The notes under the pieces were generated by a model, which ran no database searches, had not been told where the DNA came from, and saw only the letters and a list, made by a program, of their open reading frames with translations. A program made the position numbers and the translations under genes. Shown piece by piece: positions 1 through 5,807 of a DNA stretch of 5,832 nucleotides. The first letter of the stretch is position 1. Every line of letters begins with the position of its first letter. Source of the DNA: an uncultured Oscillochloris sp. (GTDB lineage Bacteria > Chloroflexota > Chloroflexia > Chloroflexales > Chloroflexaceae); the NCBI GenBank assembly GCA_903877945.1, contig CAIRFY010000329.1:1-5832 (forward strand), in the 5' to 3' direction.

Positions 1-3000
1 ATACGAACATCCTCACCAGTACGACCGTGGTCTACTGGATGTCGAGCACCATCAACGTCGTAGGTGGGCAGACCTTGACCATTGTGCCGGGGGTGACGAT
101 CAAGAGCGGAGCCACGACGGGCCTGTATGTCAGCGGCACGTTGATGGCCAACGGCACGCTGGCGGCCCCGATCACCTTCACCTCGGAGAAGGATGACGCA
201 GCCTGCGGGGTGGGCGCGAGCAACGAGGCGGTCTGTGACACCGACAACGCGGTGAGCAGCCCGGCGACGAGCGATTGGGGCTTTATCGAGTTTGAGGCGG
301 GCAGCAGCAACACGAGCAGCCTGACCCGGGCGGTGCTGCGCTATGGCGGGCATGGCTACCCCTCTGGCATCGGCACAGCGTACAGCCAGGGGGTGGTGCG
401 CCTGCGTGATGCGTCGCCGACCCTGGACAACCTGAGCATGACCCAGAACTACCGCAACGCAGCCGAGCTATCGGGGGAAACCTGGAACAACAACACGCTG
501 AACAGCAGCACGGTGGTCTACTGGATGGGTGGCACCCCCCAGGTGGCGGCGAACCAGACCCTCACCCTCGGCCCAGGGGTGAAGATTAAGGCGTGGATCA
601 ATGCGAACCTGTTCATTCATGGCAAACTGACCGCCAACGGCACGCTGGCGGCCCCGATCACCTTCACCTCGGAGAAGGACGACACGGTCTGCGGGGTGGG
701 CGCGAGTGATGAGGCGGTCTGCGACACCAACAACGCGGTGGGCACCCCGACGACTGGCGATTGGGGCTTCATTGAGTTCGAGGCGGGCAGCAGCGACACC
801 AGCAGCCTGACGCGGGCGGTGCTGCGCTACGGCGGGTCGGGCTACCCCTACGGCAGCGGTACACCCTACAGCCTGGGGGTGGTGCGCCTGCGCGATGCGT
901 CGCCTGTCTTGGCCAACCTGAGCATGACCAAGAACTACCGCAATGCGGCGGAGTTGGGGGGCGGCAACTGGAACACCAACATCCTTACCAGCACGACCGT
1001 GGTCTACTGGATGTCGAGCAGCATCGCGGTCGTAGGTGGCCAGACTCTGACCATCGTGCCAGGGGTGTCGATCAAGAGCGCCGCCGCGACGAGCCTGTAC
1101 GTTGATGGCACGCTGGTTGCGGATGGCACGCTGGCGGCCCCGATCACCTTTACCTCGGAGAAGGATGACACGGTCTGCGGGGTGGGCGCAAATGACGAGG
1201 CGGTCTGCGACACCAACAACGCGGCGGATGCGCCAGCACCGCAGGACTGGGGCTTCATCCAGTTTGCCCCCGGCAGCAACGATACGAGCAGCCTGACCCG
1301 TGCAGTGCTGCGCTATGGCGGCAAGGTGAACACCACCCTGAGCGGCGCGGTTCGGCTGAATAACGCCAACCCAACCCTGGCGAACCTCAGCATCGAGCAG
1401 AGCTACCGCAACGCCGTGGCCCTGCTGGCGGGCGATTGGACGACGACCACCTTTGGCAGCACGGGCATCATCTACTGGCTGGAGGGCCCGGTGAATGTGC
1501 TGGCCAATGAAACCTTGACCCTGAGCCCAGGGGTGAAGCTGAAGGGCGCGGCCAACGCCTTCCTGTACGTGAACGGCAAGCTCACCGCCAATGGCACGAT
1601 CACAGATACGATCACCTTCACCTCGGAGAAGGACGACACGGTCTGCGGGGTGGGCGCGAGCGACGAGCCGGTCTGCGACACCAACAATGCGGTGGATGGC
1701 CCCGCCGCGCAAGACTGGGGCTACCTTGAATTTGCTCCCGGCAGCAACGACACCAGCAGCCTGACCCGGGCGGTGCTGCGCTATGGCGGCAAGGTGAACA
1801 CCACCCTGGGCGGCATTGTGCGGCTGAATAACGCCAACCCGACCCTGGCGAACCTGAGCATGGAGCAGAGCTACCGCAACGCGGCGGAGTTGATGGGGGG
1901 CAACTGGGATACCAACACGTTCGATAGCACGACCGTCGTCTACTGGCTGGGGAGCGATATCAATGTCGCCGCGATCCAGACCCTCACTATCGCGCCGGGG
2001 GTGAAGATCAAGGGTGCGGCGAACACCAATCTCTTTGTGTCTGGCAAGCTGACGGCTGACGGCACGCTGGCGACCCCGATCACCTTCACCTCAGAGAAGG
2101 ATGACACGGTCTGCGGGGTGGGCGCGGGAGACGAGCCGGTCTGCGATACGAACAACGCGGTGGATGGGCCTGCCGCGCAGGATTGGGGCTACATTGAGTT
2201 TGTTCCCAGCAGCGACGATACGAGTAGCCTGACCAGGGCGGTGCTGCGCTACGGCGGCAAAGGGCAGAACAACACCCTGAGCGGCGTCGTTCGGCTGAAC
2301 AATGCCAACCCGACTCTGGCGAACCTGAGCCTGGAGCAGAGCTACCGCAATGCTGTGGCGCTCGTGGCAGGCGATTGGAGCACAACCACTCTTGGCAGCA
2401 CAACGATTGTCTACTGGCTGGGCGGCACCGTCAATGTGCTGGCCAATCAGACCTTGACTCTGAGCCCGGGGGCGAAGGTGAAGGGCACGGCCAGCGCCAG
2501 CCTGTATGTGAACGGCAAGCTCACCGCCGATGGCACGCTGGCAGCCCCGATCTCGTTCACCTCAGAGAAAGACGACACCGTCTGCGGCGTCGGCGCGAGC
2601 GACGAGCCGGTCTGCGACACGAACAATGCGGTGGACGGGCCAGCCGCGCAGGACTGGGGCTTTATCGAGTTCGAGTCGGGCAGCAACGACACGAGCAGCC
2701 TGACCCGGGCGGTGCTGCGCTACGGCGGGAAGGGCTACCCCGCTGGCATGAGCATCTACAGTCTCGGCGTCGTGCGCCTCCGCGATGCGGCACCCACCCT
2801 CGCCTACCTAAGCATGGAGCAGAACTACCGCAACGCGGTCGAGTTGGCGGGGGGCGACTGGAGCACCAACACGCTCGACAGCACCACGGTGGTCTACTGG
2901 ATGGGTGGCTCGGTGAATGTGGCGGCAAACCAGACTCTGACGATCATGCCGGGGGTGAAGATCAAGGCGGCGGCCAACGCGAACCTGTATGTCAGCAGTA

Positions 3001-5807
3001 AGCTCAGCGCGACAGGCACGGTTGCGGCCCCAATCTACTTTACCTCAGAGAAGGATGACACGGTCTGCGGGTACGGCGCGAGCGACGAACTGGTCTGCGA
3101 TACGAACAATGCGCCGGACGGCCCGGCTGCCGAGGACTGGGGCTTCATCGAGTTCGAGTCCGGCAGCAACGATAGCAGCAGCTTGGCGCGGGTGGTGCTG
3201 CGCTACGGCGGGAAGGGCATTCCTTCTGGTGGCTGGGCCGCTGCGAGCCTGGGGGTCATCCGCCTGCGGGACGCTGCGCCGAGCCTGGCCAACCTGAGCA
3301 TGGAGCAGAACTACCGCAACGCGGTCGAGCTGGCGGCAGGCGACTGGAACACCAACTCGCTCGACAGCACCACGGTGGTCTACTGGATGGGGGGCTCGGT
3401 GAATGTGGCGGCAAACCAGACTCTGACGATCATGCCGGGGGTGAAGATCAAGGCGACGGCCAACGCTGACCTCCAGATCTCTGGCAAGCTGATCGCCAAC
3501 GGCACCCCCGCGACTGATACTGCGGCGGCGACACTGATCTCATTCACCTCAGAGAAGGACGACACGGTCTGCGGGTTAGGTGCCAGCGACGAGCCGGTCT
3601 GCGACACCAACAATGCGGTGGACGGGCCAGGTGCGCTGGACTGGGGCTACATCGATTTCAGATCCGGCAGCAATGCCACCAGCAGCCTGAGCTGGGCCGA
3701 CCTACGCTACGGCGGCAAAGGGGCGAACAACACCATGAGCGGTGCCATCCGTATGGACACGGTTTCTCCGACGATCTCACACGTGCGCTTCCGCCAGAAT
3801 AACATCGGCCTGGATCTGCTCAACGGCACCCAGCCCACCCTCACGTGCAACGACTTCGCGCAGAACCTGCTCTTCGGTATGCGTAACAACCAGACGTCCA
3901 CACTGGTGAGCGCGACCGGCCAGTGGTGGAACAGTGCCACAGGCCCGACCCATAGCGCAAACCCCACCGGCACCGGTGAGAATGTCTCCGACGGAATCTC
4001 CTTCGATCCGTGGTCGCCCACGGCCTGTGTGCCGTCCACCCCGATCACCACGACATCCTGGCTCGTGCTGCTCTACCTGGCCGGTGACAACAACGGCACC
4101 GGCAGCGTGAGCCTGAGCCCGCCTATGCGCGAACTGCTGATCAGGCTGGGCACGATGACCTACAATCCAAACATGCGCCTGGTCGTCCTCTTCGACGGCG
4201 ACAATGCCAGCGGCAGCGACACGCATATCTACACCCGCGAGCAGAGCGGCATGGTTGATGTGACCGAGCAGGCGGCCAAGAGTTGGCTAGGCGGCATGGG
4301 CGGCTCGTCCGGCGCCCGCGAACTTGACACCGGCAGCGCCGCCAGCCTGAGCACCTTCGTCAATTGGGCCACAGCGGCCTACCCCGGCGCGTCTCACACC
4401 ATGCTCTCGATTGTTGACCACGGCGGCGGCTGGGCACCCAGCATCGGCCTGCCCGGCCAGCCCCGCAGCACCAGAAAGGTCCAGGCCGGCAGTTGGCGTG
4501 GCCTGAACCTCGACATGACCGTCCCCGGCGGCACCTCGCTCGCCACCCGCGACCTCGGTCAGGCCCTGCGTAACACGAGCCACCTGGACGTGCTGATGCT
4601 CGACGCCTGTCTGATGGGCATGATCGAGAACGCCTACGAGCTACGCAACTACGCCGACTATCTGGTGGCCGGTGAGAATGTGCTTTTCGCGAACCTACCC
4701 TACCAGGTCTACCTGGCCAACGGTGGCCTCACCGACAGCACCTTGCCGGTGGATCTGGCCCGGCGCATTGTCGATCACTACAACGAGGGAGCCAACCTTG
4801 CGGAGCAACCCTTCGTCCTGAGCGTGACTGACCTGCGCCAACTGCGCGACGGGGTGGCCGGTAGCTTGCCCACACTTCTGAACACCCTGGCCGATAAGAT
4901 CCTGCTCGCTCTGCCCGCCACGCCCGCCGCCGACGACCCGCTGGTGCTGGCCCTTACCCAGATCTATAGCCAGACCCAGAAGTTCGACTACGACAGCAGC
5001 CTGAGCATTGACATGCACGAGGGCTATGTCGATCTCGTGGACTTCGCCAGCAAGCTGCGCGACTCCACCAACGCCGCGATCCCCGCCGATGTGCGCAGCG
5101 CCGCCGGGGATCTGGTCGCCGCCGTAACCACCGGGCTCACCCCCGTGATCGACCGTAGCCGTGCGGTGAGCGGCAGCTATAACAGCGCGACATGGAACCT
5201 GGGCGGGGCCAACGGCCTCGCGATCTTCCTGCCCCTCGGCGAGCAGGACTACCGACCCACCAAGGCCGACCCGAATGACTCGACCAAGTCCCTGGCCGAG
5301 CGCCAGCTTACGTACTACGCCGACCCGAGCCAACTGACGCTCACCCACGATGCGCCACAGTGGGCCGCGCTCCTGGTGCGCCTGGAGTCAACGGTGCCGA
5401 TCATCCGCACCGGGCCGGGTGGCCTGCCCACCACCGCCGGGGTCGCCAGCCTCGCCGCCACCCCCAGCATTGACACCCGCGCCTTCGCCACGCCCGCCCA
5501 AGTGATCCCCGTTGTCGTCCCCACCTACAGCATCAGCGGAACCGTCCGCGACGCCAGCAACGTGGGAGTGAGCGGGGTCACGGTCTCAGCCGGGGCGGGG
5601 CACAGCGCGACTACCGCTGCCGATGGTAGCTACACCATCGGCAACCTGCCCACCGGCAGCTACACGCTCACCCTGAGCCTGAGCGGCTACACCTTCAACC
5701 CGCAGAGCAAGCAGGTGACCGTCACGGCCAACGTGAGCGGGCAAGACTTCACAGCCAGCGTGATCGACATAAAACACTACGTCTATTTGCCAATGATCTC
5801 GCGGTGA
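1..5807 (+). CDS. Giant surface/secreted beta-helix repeat protein with C11 (clostripain-like) protease domain, 5'-partial
   Basis: The frame (first whole codon nt 3) is open to the left edge and ends at TGA 5805-5807, so at least 1,934 residues are present. The first start-like codon, GTG at nt 27, is not a real start: the eight codons before it read TNILTSTT, the same motif that closes repeat unit 2 before unit 3, so the gene continues upstream. Domains in order: eight beta-helix units (residues ~9-1277), helix cap (~1278-1348), peptidase C11 (~1353-1795), linker, carboxypeptidase-regulatory-like domain (~1842-1919), and a short tail ending YLPMISR. The C11 catalytic residues are intact (His1473, Cys1536), so an active extracellular Arg/Lys-directed protease is expected. 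Export is inferred from the domain types, the cysteine pairing and the tail; the signal peptide is outside the window. The substrate is unknown; adhesion, self-maturation or scavenging are all possible. No frameshift or internal stop is seen. Confidence 0.95.
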   Translation, partial: TNILTSTTVVYWMSSTINVVGGQTLTIVPGVTIKSGATTGLYVSGTLMANGTLAAPITFTSEKDDAACGVGASNEAVCDTDNAVSSPATSDWGFIEFEAGSSNTSSLTRAVLRYGGHGYPSGIGTAYSQGVVRLRDASPTLDNLSMTQNYRNAAELSGETWNNNTLNSSTVVYWMGGTPQVAANQTLTLGPGVKIKAWINANLFIHGKLTANGTLAAPITFTSEKDDTVCGVGASDEAVCDTNNAVGTPTTGDWGFIEFEAGSSDTSSLTRAVLRYGGSGYPYGSGTPYSLGVVRLRDASPVLANLSMTKNYRNAAELGGGNWNTNILTSTTVVYWMSSSIAVVGGQTLTIVPGVSIKSAAATSLYVDGTLVADGTLAAPITFTSEKDDTVCGVGANDEAVCDTNNAADAPAPQDWGFIQFAPGSNDTSSLTRAVLRYGGKVNTTLSGAVRLNNANPTLANLSIEQSYRNAVALLAGDWTTTTFGSTGIIYWLEGPVNVLANETLTLSPGVKLKGAANAFLYVNGKLTANGTITDTITFTSEKDDTVCGVGASDEPVCDTNNAVDGPAAQDWGYLEFAPGSNDTSSLTRAVLRYGGKVNTTLGGIVRLNNANPTLANLSMEQSYRNAAELMGGNWDTNTFDSTTVVYWLGSDINVAAIQTLTIAPGVKIKGAANTNLFVSGKLTADGTLATPITFTSEKDDTVCGVGAGDEPVCDTNNAVDGPAAQDWGYIEFVPSSDDTSSLTRAVLRYGGKGQNNTLSGVVRLNNANPTLANLSLEQSYRNAVALVAGDWSTTTLGSTTIVYWLGGTVNVLANQTLTLSPGAKVKGTASASLYVNGKLTADGTLAAPISFTSEKDDTVCGVGASDEPVCDTNNAVDGPAAQDWGFIEFESGSNDTSSLTRAVLRYGGKGYPAGMSIYSLGVVRLRDAAPTLAYLSMEQNYRNAVELAGGDWSTNTLDSTTVVYWMGGSVNVAANQTLTIMPGVKIKAAANANLYVSSKLSATGTVAAPIYFTSEKDDTVCGYGASDELVCDTNNAPDGPAAEDWGFIEFESGSNDSSSLARVVLRYGGKGIPSGGWAAASLGVIRLRDAAPSLANLSMEQNYRNAVELAAGDWNTNSLDSTTVVYWMGGSVNVAANQTLTIMPGVKIKATANADLQISGKLIANGTPATDTAAATLISFTSEKDDTVCGLGASDEPVCDTNNAVDGPGALDWGYIDFRSGSNATSSLSWADLRYGGKGANNTMSGAIRMDTVSPTISHVRFRQNNIGLDLLNGTQPTLTCNDFAQNLLFGMRNNQTSTLVSATGQWWNSATGPTHSANPTGTGENVSDGISFDPWSPTACVPSTPITTTSWLVLLYLAGDNNGTGSVSLSPPMRELLIRLGTMTYNPNMRLVVLFDGDNASGSDTHIYTREQSGMVDVTEQAAKSWLGGMGGSSGARELDTGSAASLSTFVNWATAAYPGASHTMLSIVDHGGGWAPSIGLPGQPRSTRKVQAGSWRGLNLDMTVPGGTSLATRDLGQALRNTSHLDVLMLDACLMGMIENAYELRNYADYLVAGENVLFANLPYQVYLANGGLTDSTLPVDLARRIVDHYNEGANLAEQPFVLSVTDLRQLRDGVAGSLPTLLNTLADKILLALPATPAADDPLVLALTQIYSQTQKFDYDSSLSIDMHEGYVDLVDFASKLRDSTNAAIPADVRSAAGDLVAAVTTGLTPVIDRSRAVSGSYNSATWNLGGANGLAIFLPLGEQDYRPTKADPNDSTKSLAERQLTYYADPSQLTLTHDAPQWAALLVRLESTVPIIRTGPGGLPTTAGVASLAATPSIDTRAFATPAQVIPVVVPTYSISGTVRDASNVGVSGVTVSAGAGHSATTAADGSYTIGNLPTGSYTLTLSLSGYTFNPQSKQVTVTANVSGQDFTASVIDIKHYVYLPMISR
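27..512 (+). repeat. Repeat unit 1 (long class A, 162 residues)
   Basis: Begins VVYWMSS, shared only with unit 3. The acidic loop is the most divergent of the set (DDAAC, SNEAVCDTDN) but keeps both cysteines (codons at nt 204 and 234). The variable loop is the long form, GHGYPSGIGTAYSQ, followed by the RLRDASP variant. Confidence 0.92.
513..998 (+). repeat. Repeat unit 2 (long class A, 162 residues)
   Basis: Begins VVYWMGG. It has an unusual KAWINANLFIH rung in place of the Ala/Asn-rich version in other units. Cysteines are at nt 690 and 720. It has the long GY-type loop (GSGYPYGSGTPYS) and RLRDASP, and closes with NWNTNILTSTT, the same ending as the partial unit visible before nt 27. Confidence 0.93.
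999..1466 (+). repeat. Repeat unit 3 (short class B, 156 residues)
   Basis: The opening third resembles unit 1 (WMSS, VVGGQTLTIVPG). The distal part switches to the short loop GKVNTTLSG with RLNNANP and EQSYRNA, nearly identical to unit 4. Cysteines are at nt 1176 and 1206. The unit is thus a chimera of the two classes. Confidence 0.93.
1467..1934 (+). repeat. Repeat unit 4 (short class B, 156 residues)
   Basis: Begins IIYWLEG. It has GTITDTITFTS where the others have GTLAAPITFTS. Cysteines are at nt 1644 and 1674, with the DEPVC form of the acidic loop. The short GKVNTTLGG loop and RLNNANP follow. Confidence 0.93.
1935..2405 (+). repeat. Repeat unit 5 (short class B, 157 residues)
   Basis: Begins VVYWLGS. 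Cysteines are at nt 2112 and 2142 (GAGDEPVC form). The short loop is GKGQNNTLSG, one residue longer than in units 3 and 4, followed by RLNNANP and EQSYRNA. Confidence 0.93.
2406..2888 (+). repeat. Repeat unit 6 (long class A, 161 residues)
   Basis: Begins IVYWLGG, with a proximal part like units 4 and 5 (NVLANQTLTLSPG). Cysteines are at nt 2583 and 2613. The distal part changes to the long loop GKGYPAGMSIYS and RLRDAAP, but with EQNYRNA, mixing class A and class B features. Confidence 0.93.
2889..3374 (+). repeat. Repeat unit 7 (long class A, 162 residues)
   Basis: Begins VVYWMGGSVNV. Its first rungs are almost identical at DNA level to unit 8. Cysteines are at nt 3066 and 3096 (CGYGASDELVC). 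The long loop is GKGIPSGGWAAAS, followed by RLRDAAP. Alanine codons here are mostly GCG (13 of 23 by hand count). Confidence 0.93.
3375..3833 (+). repeat. Repeat unit 8 (terminal, divergent class B, ~153 residues)
   Basis: The opening matches unit 7 nearly base for base, then a six-residue insertion (around TPATDTAAATL) precedes the ISFTS rung. Cysteines are at nt 3570 and 3600. Past the short GKGANNTMSG loop it departs from the consensus (MDTVSPTISHVRFRQNNIG) and grades into the cap, as expected of the last unit. The end at nt 3833 is approximate. Confidence 0.85.
3834..4046 (+). other. Beta-helix terminal rungs and cap region
   Basis: Residues ~1278-1348. It holds PTLTCNDFAQN, a typical closing coil, then a WWNSATGPTH ... 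NPTGTGENVSDGISFDPWSP stretch (nt 3924-4019). This WW/YW-G-x-x-x-GP ... NP.GTG..V...I.F.PW pattern is the common closing segment of bacterial right-handed beta-helix proteins. Two cysteines (nt 3846 and 4026) flank the segment and could form a disulfide that pins the cap. It separates the array from the protease domain. Confidence 0.8.
4059..5387 (+). other. Peptidase family C11 (clostripain-like) catalytic domain
   Basis: Residues ~1353-1795. It opens with WLVLLYLAGDNN (the Y.A.DNN strand typical of C11), then RLVVLFDGDN, then LDTGSAASLSTFVNW leading to the catalytic His1473 in VDHGGGW (codon nt 4419-4421). The catalytic Cys1536 sits in LDACLMGMIENAYEL (codon nt 4608-4610), followed by YADYLVAGENVL. 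Asp1534, two residues before the Cys, matches the conserved acidic S1 residue that gives C11 enzymes their Arg/Lys P1 preference. Later segments (GLAIFLP; HDAPQWAALL) match the usual C-terminal part of these domains. A basic cluster lies between His and Cys where clostripain is processed. All key residues are present, so activity is expected; it would act outside the cell. Length is in the normal range for the family. Confidence 0.93.
4464..4478 (+). other. Candidate self-processing site (RSTRK) between catalytic His and Cys
   Basis: Residues 1488-1492. Three basic residues lie 15, 18 and 19 positions after the catalytic His, in a Gly/Pro-rich loop. In clostripain a linker just after the His is excised by cleavage at basic residues, and in the Parabacteroides enzyme PmC11 a Lys about 14 residues after the His is the self-cleavage point (from memory). 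Position and chemistry agree; cleavage itself is inferred. Confidence 0.5.
5388..5525 (+). other. Pro/Ala/Thr-rich interdomain linker
   Basis: Residues ~1796-1841. Low-complexity stretch rich in Ala, Pro, Thr, Val and Gly, with no recognisable domain and no cysteine. It contains two arginines (in IIRTGPGG and DTRAFAT) that could be accessible to an Arg-specific protease. It joins the C11 domain to the C-terminal beta-sandwich. Confidence 0.6.
5526..5759 (+). other. Carboxypeptidase-regulatory-like beta-sandwich domain
   Basis: Residues ~1842-1919. The pattern YSISGTVRDASNVGVSGVTV, a TTAADGSYTIGNLPTGSYTLT core, a SGYTFNPQSKQVTV strand and a final QDFTA is the standard signature of the CarboxypepD_reg / transthyretin-like fold, about 75-80 residues. 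In secreted bacterial proteins such domains are non-catalytic spacers or binding modules near the C-terminus. It may present the tail at the surface. Confidence 0.88.
5760..5804 (+). other. C-terminal tail with YLPMISR ending, possible sorting signal
   Basis: Residues 1920-1934, with HYVYLPMISR as the last ten. Short aromatic/aliphatic tails of the form VYLPL(V/I)xR recur at the C-terminus of secreted Chloroflexota proteins, as I recall, and probably act in sorting or anchoring. There is no transmembrane helix, LPxTG or PEP-CTERM motif. The DNA here is visibly AT-richer (ATA AAA, TAT TTG codons) than the rest of the gene. Confidence 0.5.

Larger units (their letters stand above)
27..3833 (+). 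repeat. Tandem array of eight beta-helix repeat units
   Basis: Eight in-frame units begin at nt 27, 513, 999, 1467, 1935, 2406, 2889 and 3375, with spacings of 486, 486, 468, 468, 471, 483 and 486 nt. Each reads, in order: a (V/I)(V/I)YW start, a QTLTI.PGVKIK rung, a GKLTA.GTLA.PITFTS rung, an acidic EKDDTVC...C loop, DWGFIEF, a TSSLTRAVLRYGG rung, a variable loop, and a final LANLSMEQ.YRNA stretch. The hydrophobic/Gly/Asn rhythm with the LTI.PGV.IK and PI.FTS signatures is typical of right-handed parallel beta-helix surface proteins; about seven coils per unit is my estimate from length. Divergence between units is moderate at DNA level, with patches of near identity. The array probably continues upstream of the window. 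Confidence 0.95.

Noticed and set aside
27..29. GTG as the start codon of the large gene
   Set aside because: The frame is open upstream and the eight preceding codons match the end of a repeat unit; there is no Shine-Dalgarno-like sequence and no signal peptide after it.
201..215. Recurring G-rich CGGGGTGGGCG in the repeats as a possible G-quadruplex
   Set aside because: Only short G-runs with too few tracts per site; explained by the conserved CGVGA codons.
468..1712. 414-codon open frame on the minus strand
   Set aside because: It lies wholly within the repeat array, has an Arg/His/Ala-rich composition with no domain, and repeats with the sense repeats; it is a shadow of GC-rich codons.
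1004..3613. Series of similar minus-strand frames at several repeat units
   Set aside because: They recur with the unit period and mirror the conserved acidic-loop DNA in antisense; this follows from sense-strand conservation.
27..3833. CRISPR array or DNA-level satellite as the explanation of the periodicity
   Set aside because: The period is 468-486 nt, always a multiple of three, with the frame intact and the protein pattern better conserved than the DNA; these are protein repeats.
4695..5348. 217-codon minus-strand frame opposite the protease domain
   Set aside because: The sense strand encodes recognisable C11 sequence throughout; the antisense product has no recognisable motif.
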